This document shows, piece by piece, positions 41,498-55,000 of a stretch of 64,000 bases of DNA; position 1 is the first letter of the stretch; every line of letters starts with the position of its first letter. Source of the stretch: Enchytraeus crypticus (Eukaryota > Annelida > Clitellata > Enchytraeida > Enchytraeidae). Made by a program: the position numbers and the translations under genes. The notes beneath the pieces are model-generated. The model was given only the letters and a program-made list of their open reading frames with translations. It ran no database searches and was not told where the DNA came from. Location of the stretch: positions 880,693-944,692 of the forward strand of contig CAJHZI010000450.1 of the NCBI GenBank assembly GCA_905160935.1, read 5' to 3'.

Positions 41498-41906
41498 ATG
41501 ACTTTATTATACACTGTATCATCCATCAAAGTTATTTAGCATGCTAAGCTTATTAGCCAACTTATTCATTGCCAAGCATATTATTGACAGTGTCTATACA
41601 AAACTTAAAATGCCAGTTCAATGATTTTGCTGATATGTCTATCAAAAAACCTGTATATTAATTATATATATATATATATATTATATATATCCATATTAAT
41701 CTTCCGCAGTGTCTGATGCAGTCATAAATAACAGTAGCACTCTACTATAAAATTTAATGTTTTACCCTTTTTAAACTTTTTATAACTTTCATTTTTACCA
41801 TACCATTTCTACAGTTTAAACCTGCCCCGTATAACGAGTTCTAATTCATACTTAAGGTAAAAAATATAAATCTATATTTATTGAATTTTTCTGTTTATGA
41901 CTACAG

Positions 41907-41930
41907 TGATAGTTGATCAGATGTAGTGGC
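41907..41930 (+). promoter_or_regulatory. MYO18A: Probable 5' UTR start after an intron acceptor
   Basis: GACTACAG|TGAT at 41899-41910 follows a T-rich tract and lies 24 bp before the chosen ATG. This suggests a spliced non-coding first exon upstream that I could not locate. Confidence 0.35.
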
Positions 41931-43076
41931 ATGTTTCCATCATTTTTAAGAAAAAATACTGCCAAAGAGAAGGAGGAAAAAGAGAAAAAGAAGAAGGAGC
42001 AAATGGAGAGGAATCAACGACCACAGATGCAATCCTCCAGTTCGTCGTCCAGTAAAATGACTGCTGAGGAATTGATTAGATTGGAAGAGGCACAGGCTGC
42101 CATGCAGAGAAAGCAAAGCCTTGCTGGTGATTCTTCAATGAGCCCAACTCAGAGAGTCTCCAAACCAGTTAAGCCGGGCTTGATGCCAAGAAGTGACTCG
42201 GCTTCAAAGAGAGGTCCTCCAGTCGTTCAACCGAAACCTCCAAAGAAGGGAATACTTAAGGATAAATCTAATTATGGCGAGGATATTCCAAACTATGGTG
42301 TACGCGGGAGTTTGGATGATACGGTAACAGTGGAGGAGAATACTTTGGCAAACGAGATACTATCAGGTCAAGAGGTAGACGAATCGAGACCACCTGATGT
42401 TAGAAATATTATATCATCTTTTAATCGTGCAAGTTCATCTGCTGGTTCAAAATCTGCTCCAGCGAAAAGAACAAAATCAAATGTTCAAGGTTTGACGAAA
42501 TCTTCAACTGCCATGTTGACCTTATCAGCAAAATCTTCTATCATTTCGGTTAAAGAACCCCCTGCGACCCCTCCCCCACCCCCTCCTCGTCCCCCTAGCC
42601 CCGCAGACAAGAGCTACGACAACGTAAATCTTCAGCTACCTGACGTAGCCGTACCAGTATGTCCGCAGCCTCGCGAGATCACTCTCAAACGTCAAGTCAC
42701 CGGTGACTTTGGATTTACTCTTCGTAAGGGTGCTATATTAGAACGGGGGCCTGACGGAAAGTCGGAGAACAAACGTGTCGTGATATTTGCCGAGCCCGGT
42801 GTAACCAAATCCGGCTCTATGAGCACCGGTCTACTGCCTGGTGATCGGCTCGTGGAAGTGAACGGAAGCAACGTGGAAAATTTAACGAGGGAAGCGGTGA
42901 TCGAGATTATAAAGGCTTCGGGCGACTCGGTGCAGCTGCTAGTTCAGCCAATCCCGGAGCTGTCTGAGTTGAGCATGAGATCAGGACAGGACGGGCAGTC
43001 CGTGTCCATACAGGATCACAGTGTGGGCAGCGGTACACTGCAGAGAAGTGGCAGCATGAGGTTCAAACAACGACTG
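41931..43076 (+). CDS. MYO18A: MYO18A exon 1: KE-rich start and PDZ domain
   Basis: ATG 41931 opens [19 protein letters not shown], matching the short MF..K start and Lys/Glu run of PDZ-containing MYO18A. A Ser-rich linker, [16 protein letters not shown], a polyproline run ([12 protein letters not shown] near 42560) and the PDZ follow: [19 protein letters not shown] with the GFTL ligand-binding loop, [30 protein letters not shown] and [15 protein letters not shown]. The donor at 43077 (CTG|GTTTGT) is phase 0. An upstream in-frame TTG at 41913 is not taken as the start. Confidence 0.93.
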
Positions 43077-46000
43077 GTTTGTTTATTATGTTCTACTTTG
43101 TGTTTTTTGTATAGATCTTCACGGCACACTATTTGTTAGTATGCACATATATCTCTGTATTGTAGAACAGACTATGTATTAGATAGAACATCTATCTAAT
43201 ATATCTACTTCTTTATTTGTCAAAATTTGACAGTTTAACAGTAACAGAAAAACAAATCAAACAGCATAAAGATAAAATGTAGGTAATATTGGTAAGATAC
43301 TCGACCGCGGATCAGTATGTGTGGGGTTCAAATCCTGGGCTCGCCCGTCACTGACATCGCTTTCGATTGAGGTAACTGACGTTTACACTAGCTTTACCAG
43401 CTTTTTTTAACATCTCTATAATGACTCCATTAATATGCACCATTTTTTATTATGTACACTGTGTTACAGTTAATTATACTATCATGTATATTACACTATA
43501 TAAACATCCTAAATATTTAATTAATTGAAATAAACAGTTTTATTAAAAATCTTCGATACTTTTAAATCAAAACATCTTGTAAATATTTAATAAAGCTGTA
43601 AAACCAATGTTAGCGTCAGTTTTATCTCTTGAAAATGACATCTTTCGAAAATGACTTCAGTGACGGGCCAGCCCGCAATTTGAACCCACGCATACTGAAG
43701 TAATAATTGTACATGCTTAATTAATTAGCTATAGCATTGATAGTGTTACATCCACGTAGCTTTATTTAGATGTCTTGTCATCTCTAGGCTTTGTGTTGTG
43801 CAATCTGCCTGAACTTTGAACTCTGATCATTGATAGTGTGGTGGAGCTTTACCAGTTGGCAAGAGTTTTGCTTTGATCAAAGAATATCTTTAAAGAACCT
43901 TATCTTTTAAATTCAATTTTATTTTGTGTAATTTGGTATAAGGGGCAGTTTGGTAGCCAATGATGTGAATTTGATACATTCATATAATTGATGAGCCTGT
44001 ACATTATTCATTTAGAGGAATTATTTATTATGGTAGTTGGTGACTGAATCTTCCCTTAATGCTTGCCTTATAAACAGTATAGCACTACCTCGAACTAGCA
44101 TTGTTCTAGAAAGTCTTATTTGGTGTTATTTTCCTTGGGGTGGTTTGGATGATTTAAACTCTATTAAACATATATATAGGAGGTAATTACACCAGTTATA
44201 GTTGATGCCTATTTAATCAGGAATGGAAGTACGCAAAGGCTAAAAATTTCTAGACAATTTATAACTCCTGAAAATAATATTTATTTTGTTCTATTTCTGT
44301 GAGAAAATGCCTATGAAATGTGACTATAAGTTTTATGTTCATTATATTATAGCTTAAGAATTATCTTTCATTGTTATAACACTATTATATCATATTAATA
44401 GCAGACTGATCTGGATTTGAATGCTGGTCTGGAAATTGCTAGAAGAATGCTTTACTTTATGGGTTCCTCTATAATCTCCAGTTTCCAATAATTGGCAAGA
44501 GCACTCAGTGCCTCTCATTTTGCTTATTTATAGAGAGTTACTGAACAAAGCAACTGAAGCATGATCACTATTTAGATATTTTTAATATTGGATCAAACTA
44601 GTCTAATAACCAGTTTCAATAACTATCTAAACTGCCCAGCTCCAGCTAATATCCAAAGCTGTCTTTAGTCTTTTAAACAAGATTTCACAATGAGGCCTAG
44701 CAACAAAATAATACAGACCCCCCTTTTTATAACAGATTGAACAATATAATTTAGACACAAGCTTACATAAGGCCTACCCATCTTTCATATTCCAGATAAT
44801 AATTATACAATATAATTAAGTGGATAGTATAATTTAGACACAGGCAGGAGACATTATATTCAGTCACATCCTGTATATAGGCTACTTTTCATTTAAAATG
44901 TAGTCAGTAAAATTTTGGAGATCAATCAAACATATTAATGTAACATAGGGTAAAAAATGATAATGATGCATAAGCTATAATATAATGATGAAAGATAATT
45001 TGTAAATCAGTTCTGCACAGGTGTTGAATGAGAAGAAATTCAATCAAAATGCCAATATTAGCAAGATAGTTCTTTATATGTGGATTACATAATATTGTGT
45101 GTAATAAAATGATAAATTTTGAAAATTATTATTGGATAGTGAACATTCAGCCAGTTAAACGATGATTTAATAAATATTGACCGGTGTGATTGCTATACAT
45201 GTATGATTTGATGTGACTAAGCGTTATCGTTATCGTATACTTTATGCTTAAAACTAAGATATTTAAAATCCAAAAAGGATATTTTAGGTCTATTTTGGTC
45301 TGGAATACATGCCATTGACAATCTAAGCGTTGGATTTCAACCCGGCTCAGATAGCCATTGGAATAACTTACGACACGCTGCCGGATCAGACCTCGTGTCG
45401 AGTCATAGCTAGTTATCCTACGGTATACTGCATTGACATTACAATGTATGTATAGGAGGGGCCGGAGTTCAGTTTAATGATGAAGTTAATTAACAATTTA
45501 AATGTAGCGCTGCTGTTATGGTTAGCTTGTTAGATTTCTGATGATTGCTAAGTGAACGGCTGCACGTTGAACTGCTTTAGTCACTTTTGATTGGGAAAAC
45601 CGCTGGCTATTAGAATACTGTTTATTAGTGCACTAAAATGAAACGACACTACAGCGGTAGAGATTTAAGTTTAAATTCTGTTTTTTGCTTGAGGGAGGAT
45701 GGAATAAAATACTTCTGTCGCCAAGTTAATTTTAATGGCCAAGAGAAGGCACTGTACTGGTCTGATAAAATATTAAAGGACTCTAGGAGTTGGACACTAA
45801 AACTTGTGATTACTGTTGGTCTTGGGTTGGAACATTAGATTACCGTAGATTTAAGAAAAATCCTCTTCCACTTCAATACAACCGCGCGATTGCCTCAGCA
45901 ATGTCTTAAATGAATAACAAATTAATTAAAAAGAAGCGGCAAAATAACTGATTGAAAGAAACCATTAACTGTTTTTTACATTTCAAATATCGGCAACATT

Positions 46001-49000
46001 CTGCTGAGCTGTCAATGCCAGTCATAGATCAACTATCTTAGTTATACACTAGTATCACTAGAGTAATAATAGTAATGTAATAATAATAATACTAAGAATA
46101 ATATTTAATAATAGTAATATTGTACTAGTAATTTCAACAGCAATAGTAACAAACATATACAGTAATGGTTTAAGTTCTACTTCCTCGTGAAGAAGTATGT
46201 TAGAACTCTTCTCTAGAAAAAAAAGAAATTAACTACAAATTTCTATTCTATTTATAATGAATCCCTCAACCGTGGCTCTTATCATGGAAGTACAATCCAA
46301 CAGACTGTGTCTTGGGTTTCACAGAGACAGCTAGTTTCACTATCGAAGTCAACATTGTATCGTACCGACAGTCAGTTGACTTGCGAGGCTTTAATGACAG
46401 CTGACTGTAGTACGGGAAAGCGCACTTGTAATAGGTGTATCAGAGCCTTGAATGGGCTGACTCGAGTGCTCTGCACACTATTAGGCTGTCCATACCGCTC
46501 GCCCATTTCTACGTTGTTTCATAGTTCTAGCCGTGTAACCGTGTTTATTAAGTCAATAGTCTTTATCGGTTGTTACTAGAGATTAGGCGAGTGTCAGTTA
46601 TGATAACATTGGTATAGGGTTGTAGATAAATTAGACAGCTGTTGGTAGCGAGCTGTTGATTATGTTGAGTTATGAGTTTGACTGTGATTCATCGAGGCGA
46701 GCTAGGAGTGGATGTCGCTGGGATACAAAGGTATCAACCGTGTTCTTGTGTAGTTACATGGGAAGTCTCTCGTCTCTCTTATAGAGAGAAATAGGAGCGG
46801 ATCATTACTGTAGCTTTTAATTTATGATGGCTAGAATTTATGATGTCTTGAGTCAAGTGAAACAGCAGAGGCTTATGTGTTAGTAATGTTTACATGTCAC
46901 ATCAGTAATAACGAACGAGTTAATTGCTGAACTGTAATTGTAAATATGGCACATTCAGTGTACTATATGGTCTTATAAAATTCTGTATAACAGTGTATAT
47001 CGATCGATCTTTTTCCTAATTCTGTCAAATATCAGGACTAAAGCTACATCCTCATTCTCTGTTAGAGTTTTGAGCTGCAAGAAGTGTTAGATAGGCTGGT
47101 TGTCGTTTCTTAATTTGTAAGCAGCTCTCCTATAGATTATAGTGCATGGGACTGAGAGGAGTGGGGAAGATCTATTCGTATCCGGATCCTAATTAAACTG
47201 GGTTTAAATGAAAAGCTGGTGATGATTTACTAAATTTGTAGTTGTTTGATTTTGATAACGGGTATAAAAAAAGTCTAGTTTGTGTTGGTAATGAGTTTAA
47301 AATAGTTTGTGTTGGTAATGAGTGGAACATAGTCTAATTTGTGTTGGTAATGAGTTTAAAATAACTTGTGTTGGTAGTGAATTTAACATAGTCTAATTTG
47401 TGTTGGTAGTGAGTTTAACATAGTCTAATTTGTGTTGGTAGTGAGTTTAACATAGTCTAATTTGTGTTGGTAGTGAGTTTAACAAAGTCTAATTTGTGTT
47501 GGTAGTGAGTTTAACATAGTCTAATTTGTGTTGGTAGTGAGTTTAACATAGTCCTTAATTTATTTTTCTCAGGCTAAGACAGAGGATCAGCTAGCCTCAG
47601 AGAGGGCGTGGTTATCTGCTGAGAGGGTGTGGCTAGTGCACAGGGGCGGGTTCGCTGCTGCTCACGTGCTCAAGCCTAGCGACCCAGAGACAGCGGGACA
47701 GGCCCCGCTAGAGGAGGGGAAATGTTTCGTCAAGCTCGAGCATGGTGGGGAGGTGTTGAGTGTCGAGGAAGAGGATGTGGAAAAAGTTTGTTGATAAAAA
47801 ATCTATTGCTTTTATTTCTCTCAAAATTTCCTGCTTTTCTTCCTCTCTAATTTTCGCTGTTTTTCGCTATGTTATTATCGAACATTTTGATGTTTGTTGG
47901 ATTTTGGGAATCTTAATGTTGCTCTACAGTAGTGTTTTATAGTTACTATTGTATAATGATGTTAAATATGTTACTATTTTTTAATATCATTGTATTTTAT
48001 TTACCGGTTTATTGCTCTCGAGCAATTGATGTATTTGATTCTGATTAATTGATTCTGCTTTGTATTCTTCATTTTTATTACCTTGAATAATGTAGTTTAT
48101 TAGTAGTATATATAGTAGTTTAGTTCTAGCACTAGATTTTCTATAATATCAACTTTGTCAGAGATGCACAGTAAGTAGATGATGTTTATAATGCTTGCTA
48201 TTGTACATAGATTATGTTTATAATGTTTATAATTGTAGGTAGTAAGTAGATGATGATGTTTATGAATGTAAATAATAAATAGTTAATGTCTATAGTATTC
48301 ATAATTATAGATAGTACGTAGATAATGTTTATAATTGTAAATAGTTAGTACATGTTTAACATTTTTATAAATGTAGAATATAGATGTATAATAGTGTGTA
48401 TGTAGATAATTATGTAGATAGTTTGTAGATGATTTTTATAGTTAATGTTTATAATTGTAAATAATTCTAATAAATAGATAATGTTCATAGTGTTCATAAT
48501 TGTAGATAGTAAATAGATAATGCTTATTTGTAAGTAGTTAGTAGACAATGTTTAGAATTGTTGAATGTAGATACTCTGTAGATAACGTTTATGTTTATAT
48601 TTGTAAATGATAATTTTTAATGTGTTATATTATATTATTTTATATTTAGGCCAATCCTCCGCAGTTTGATCGTGTTGAGGATCTCTCGACACTTCGCTAC
48701 CTCAATGAGTCTGGTGTACTGCACACCGTGCGACAGCGCTATGGGAGTAATCTGATTCACTGCTACGCTGGGCGCACTTTGGTGGTGCTCAATCCCATGC
48801 ATCCCCTCTCTATCTACTCCGATAAAGTATGATCCCGTTGTACCTGGTCGTTGTTGTACCTAGTGGTTGTTTTATCTAGTAATTGTTGTACCTAGTAGTT
48901 GTTGTACCTAGTAGTTGTTGTACCTAGTAGTTGTTGTACCTAGTAGTTGTTGTACCTAGAAGTTGTTGTACCTAGTAGTTGTTGTACCTAGTAGCTGTTG

Positions 49001-52000
49001 TATCGAGTAGTTGTTGTACCTAGTAGTTATTGTACCTAGTGGATTATATATTATATACCATATATTATATACATTATATCTCACATCATCACATATATTA
49101 TATACATTATATCTCACATCATCACATATATTATATACATTATATCTCACATCATCACATATATTATATACATTATATCTCACATCATCACATATATTAT
49201 ATACATTATATCTCACATCATCACATATATTATATACATTATATCTCACATCATCACATATAATCATCATATCACACATCACATCTTCACACATTAGTCT
49301 ATTTATATCACATTCAGGTGGTGCAGATGTTTAGAGGTTGTAAACCTGAAGACATGCCTCCTCACATATTCGCCACGGCGCAGACAGCCTACCGCAACAT
49401 GCTGAACACACGACGCGATCAATCGATCGTTATGATTGGACCGAGCGGTGCGGGCAAGACGAGCAACGCCAGGAGCATTCTCAACTACTACGCTACTGCC
49501 TATGGTGCTGCTAATGGAATTCTGACTGGTAAGTTTTTGTTACTGTTTGTGTTCTCTTTCAAGCTTCCCCTTCTCTCATACTTTATTTGTGTGATTTATA
49601 TGTTATCTGTACTTCTGCTTGCAACGCTTGTGTAATGTGGCATGAATGTTTACCTAAACAACTCTATGTTACTTAATTATTTTATTTTATTATTATTATT
49701 TTATCGCCTTGTAGTGATGTATGCTGTGGGACTTCACTCCCACAGCATACATCACTACAAGGCGATAAAATAATAATAATAAAATAAAATAATTCTGAAA
49801 TCATCCTTGGATGAGGAAATGGACGTTAAACTTACTATTGTTTTTATTTATTATTTTTTTATTTATTGCCCTTGGCTGTATAGGGCCCTGGGCTAAAAAT
49901 ATGATTAAAAAGGACTTCATTTAATTAATAGAAAGATTATAAAAAAGTGTTTGAAAATAATTCCTCTACACTCTTGGAAGCGACATTCGCCAGTGTGCCA
50001 AGAATGCAGACAACTTTAAAGGCCTGGAGTGCAATTATTACAATTATTATTATTATTATTATAAATATTATTATTATTAATTCTATTATTATTATTATTA
50101 TTATTATTTTCATAAGGTAACTGCAAATGTAGCTACAGAATGCACAGTAGTGCGTGAATTATTGTTATTGTAGATCTACAATGTTATAAATGTTATAGAT
50201 CAGTGCTAAATTATGTCATACGCATGCAATGTTTGATGGTACATTTCTGATGTCTTTTATATTTTATTTACGACAGTGTGATTTCTATCAGTAATGTGTA
50301 TAATAATATGAAACATTTCTTTTCATGTTATATGTGTAATGTGTTTATTTTCTTTGAGCTTGCAATACTTGTAGCATTGAAAGAGATTGTTAAAATTGAT
50401 AATTATTTGTAAGAGATACATATATCGTTTATATGTTTGTATGTGTAGTTGAGAAACTGAACGCAGTCTTCACTCTACTCGACGCTTTTGGAAACAGTCG
50501 CACTGTTATGAACACCAACACCTCAAACTTCACTCAGGTCACTTCTATGGACTTTGATAACATGGGACATATCTCATCTGCCTCCATACAGGTGATCACT
50601 TTATATATCAACTTCTTTTTGTACTGAGAGTAGTTTTTAAAAAAATTCTCGTCGCTTGTTTGGTATTTGGTTCTATGTAAAAGCTGATAAAGCTAATGTT
50701 AACGTTAGTTTCCTCACTCGAAAACGATGTCAGTGAAGGGCAATCCCAGGATTTGAACCCGCACCTACTGATCCGCGGTCGAATATCTTACCGACATCGC
50801 CACTGGCTTCAGCCAGTGTGTGTTGATGACTAAAGCGATGCTTAACTTGAATTTTCTTTGTCCGGAGAGAGATCAGCAGTGAACTGGGTATTAATTTAAA
50901 ACTAGCAACAGTTTCAAGCTAGACATCGTACATGAAATTAGTGTGTCTAATTAGAGAGTCGCTTATATTATGAGGTGACAGATGTAGATGTTGGAGTGAC
51001 TGTGTGTTGTTGTAAGTTATGTAAGTGTTGTTATGTAAGTGTTGTTATGTAAGTGTTGTTATGTAAGTGTTGTAAGTTATGTAAATTTAAGTTGTGTGTA
51101 GATCAATACAGCAGATCTGTGTCTCAGTTAGGCTGAGATCCTCTCATGCTTGTGGTTCTTGATAACCGTCATTCTGTGATGTGTCGTTTGTGTTAGCCTT
51201 CAAGTATTGGTTGGTATTGTTTTGTATTGTGTTGCTTATCTCTGTGTATGTCTCTGTGCTATGCTATAATGTATATTATGCTTCGCTCTTGTTTTTCTCT
51301 TTCAACTCTCTCTAGCAAGCTTAAGACTTACCTTTTCCCACCGTAGATATAATCAATCTACCCTGACCATTTCTGATCACTGGATTGGTTTTCGTTTAGG
51401 ACCTTACTTCTCCTCAGCACATTTCTTTTGCAGATTGGTCTGGGTGAATTTATCTATAGTGAAGTGTGCTGTGGGGACGTCCCTGACGTCATCTTTGGAT
51501 GAGGAAACGGACGTTAAACCTTTATTATTATTATTATTATTCAGACTGTGATGCTAGAGAAGAATCGAGTAGTACGTAAACCTGAGGGTGAGCCAACCTT
51601 TCACGTTCTCTATCAGATGCTGGCTGGACTAGACAGCAATATGAGGTTAGTATTCCTCCATAATCTTGTTCTTTATTTCTGTACTGACAATAGTATGAGG
51701 TTAGTATTCCTCTGTAGTGTTATTATTCATTTCTGGAAGCAATACATGCTTAGTCTTCTTCGAAAATTATTAATGTATTAATTATTTACTAGAATTACTT
51801 ATAGAATTAGTTCGTATCCCGACCCTGGTTAAACTGGGATATTAGGGAAGATGATGATGATGATGATTTATAGAATTAATTAATCTGAGAATTATTTATT
51901 TAATTCTAGCTCTGATTGACTGGAATGTTGTGACACAGGAAGGACCTGCACCTGGAGAACCTCACAGAGCCCTGTGCCTACATGACACCGCTACAACGCA

Positions 52001-55000
52001 GTGAGGATAGGCAGAAAGCTGTCGTCAGGTGGGCTCAGATACTGCACGCTATGAGTCTGGTCAAGATCTCTGAGGAGGAGACGCGTGCTATATGCTCCGT
52101 GCTAGCAGCTATATATCATCTGGGTGTGGCTGGAATAGCTAAAGGTTAGCAGCTGTTCTATGCTACGCTGTTCTATGTATGCTATATATTATCTAGGTGT
52201 AGCTGGAATAGCTAAAGGTTAGCAGCTGTTCTATGCTATGCTGTTCTATGTATGCTATATATTATCTAGGTGTAGCTGGAATAGCTAAAGGTAAGCAGCA
52301 GGTCTGATGACTGATTTCTTCTATCTATCCTAAAATGTAAATTATAGATTGACCAACTTATTGATTGATTTTTTACGGAGAAGGATGGAAAAGATTAGTT
52401 GGACTGACAATATTACAAATGAAGAAGTTTTTGGAAGAGTCGGTACAGATAGACAGTTTATAAATGTGATAAGAAATATAAAGAAAAGCTGGATCGGACA
52501 TACTATAAGGGGGATGGTTTGATATCTAGGATGTAGTAGAAGAAAGAATGCATGGGAAAAGAGTTAGAGAAAGACCCAGACATGAGATGTTGGATGATTT
52601 GATAATAAATTCATATTTAGAGATGAAAAGGAAGGTTGAGGATAGAATTTGGTTGAAGATTTATATACCATGAGCCTGCCATTAGGCATTGCGCTAGAAG
52701 AAGATTGATTACTGAGCGAATGTTAAATCATAGAGTGAGTAAGCTGCCTCTTGATTCGTTGACTGATTTACTAGTTGATTGTTTAGAGCACGACATGGCA
52801 GATCAAAGTTTGTGTGTGATTGATATATTGATTGATTGATCAATGGATTGATTGATCGATGTATTGATTGATTGCAGGTCAGAACGGTAAGTCGCAGTTT
52901 GCCCGGGCAGGCTCAGCTCAGAGTGCTGCAGATGTTCTCGGCACGACTGTAGAAGAGCTGACGAGGGCGATATTCAACCCCTCCGCCGCGTCCTCACTCA
53001 GTCCAGGCTACAGGTGACACAACGCTTTGCTTGGAAATCTGCTAACAATCATCGTCATCATCATCATCATATTCCCTTAAATCCCAGTTTAACCAGGGTC
53101 GGGATACGAATAGACCTTCTCCAGTCAAGTCTGCAAATCCGCTAACAATATTTCATCTTATATTGAAACGTGTTTTCCTCTCTCTCTCTTTCTCTTAGCT
53201 CACTGCCTTCTGGCAAGTCCATGGTATGTAACGCATCCTCCACTCATCTCTATCTTCCGTTTTCCTCTTCTTATCCACACGAGTGGATCTTTAAATCATC
53301 TAAGCATTCCTTTTGATATACCTTTATTCTTGGGGATTCTGCTTATGACGAGGTGGGCCCCTATGCTTTCCTCAACTTCGACTAACATTTACTGGGCAGG
53401 GGCGTCATTCCCTGAGAAAACAATCCTGTCTTACCAAATATATGTTTCTATGGATAGATATCCATGTATATGCTATACAAAACCAGTCTTTGTTATAAGC
53501 AATTGAAGAACTCGTAGGTAAATTGCTGCTGCAGTTGAATGCCCGACATCTGTTACAATAGAGTAGCACTCTAACCACTGTGTCACCACTCTTCCATACT
53601 AGCTCATACGTGTTTACCATTAAATCGTGTTCACCTAGTAATCATGTCATGTGATCATCCTGGGGCTGGCTCCAGCCAAAGATTTCTCTATGATGTTCCT
53701 CTACAAAACTCTATTCTTTGCCATTTCCACGATTATCATTCTTTTTCTTCCTTCTGTTCTTCCATAAATGTTAACTCCAGCAATTCACTGAGTAATTTGG
53801 TAAATAATTAAGATATACATGTATATATTTAGACTAGGCTTTTTATGTGGTATTGCTCGTTATACAGATCTCCTGCTGGTGATAAGGACAACGCATCATC
53901 AGCCCCTGATCCTAGCGGAGGTGTAGAATCTCTGGAGGGCTTCATCACAGGACTCTACGCTGACACCTTCCAGGCTCTCGTCTCGCTGATTAACAGGTGC
54001 GTGCTGTCAATGACGTATTGTCAATGAGTATAGACAGATGCGTGACGTACTATCAATGAGTATAAACAGGTGTGTGTCGCTTGATTTAGAACTGTCACTG
54101 ACGTACTATCAACGTAAGGAAGGGCATTCGGTTGATGAACGTCTAGGCTCCAGAAATTGCTACAAAATTTTCTAAAACGAATGGAAGAGACTGATATGGT
54201 ATGGGAGAAAGAGGAGTGGAGAAGGTACATTCGTATCCCGACCCTGGTTAAACTGAGATTAAAGCGAAGAAGAAGACTTACGTTTACTGTCAATGAGTTT
54301 AAGTTATTAAAAGATCTGCGTCATTATCTGTAATAGTTCTGTTTAAAAAAGGCTAACTTGTTCCTCATCACAGTTTTGTCAGTGATAGGTGATTCCAGTA
54401 TTTAAACCAGATATTGATTATTATTAATGCCTAATTGTGCCATTAATCTTTTTTTCTGCTTATGACTCAACTGCGTGATTCATATTTGGCTTAATTAGCA
54501 TCACAAGGACGGTGAAGTTATATTCAGCTTTTAGCTCTATATTCACATATTCATCTTCTTCTTCAGTGCACTCCAAGTGGCAGGTTCAAGGTATATATTC
54601 ATACTCTAAGTCTGCTTTCTCGATTCATAAGAGCACTCCTTAGATCAACAAGTTAATCCCGCCACAAAGTTTATGCCTTATCCATACCTTATGTAGCCTA
54701 TAGCTTGCGAAAAGTAGGGCTTCTGAGGTGGTTTCCCGTTGCCTTCCTCCACGTCCTATTCGCATTTATCAATCAAATAATGATTGTTTCATTGAGTGTA
54801 GATCTCTGGCCTCTAACTACCGCAACATCTCATCGGTGCGTGTGATAGACGCTCCAGGGTTTCGTAACCCGGCGACGTGTGGACGACAGAGCGGCGCCAC
54901 GTTTGAGGAGCTGTGCCACAACTATGTGCAGGAGAGGCTGCAGCTGCTCTTCCACGAGACAGTCTTCACCTCAGAGCAAGATCTCTATGCTCAGGTATGA

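Larger units (their letters stand above)
33713..41930. other. Intergenic region between RUNX and MYO18A
   Basis: About 8.2 kb without a recognised cellular gene. It holds the RUNX 3' flank, a mariner-type element (34.7-35.5 kb), a 50-bp repeat, a LINE-F fragment, SINEs and an AATCAATCA-type array. 38250-39000 and 40230-41380 look like plain AT-rich DNA. It should contain the MYO18A promoter and probably a non-coding first exon. Confidence 0.6.
43077..47572 (+). other. MYO18A intron 1 (4.5 kb)
   Basis: It holds two SINE-A copies, a LINE-C tail and a 32-bp array near the acceptor. 43700-47140 is AT-rich with no recognised repeat; open frames at 45638 and 46307 look random. An alternative promoter for a PDZ-less isoform, known in vertebrate MYO18A, could lie here but is not visible. 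Confidence 0.7.

Noticed and set aside
41913-41930. Alternative MYO18A start giving MIRCSG
   Set aside because: That frame begins with TTG; the first ATG is at 41931 and matches the family's MF...K start.
45638-45838. Short frame in MYO18A intron 1 (MKRHYSGRD...)
   Set aside because: No family resemblance, no fitting splice sites in phase, ordinary AT-rich context.
46307-46579. 90-residue frame as a possible alternative first exon of MYO18A
   Set aside because: No similarity to any MYO18A isoform start and no donor in suitable phase that I could see.
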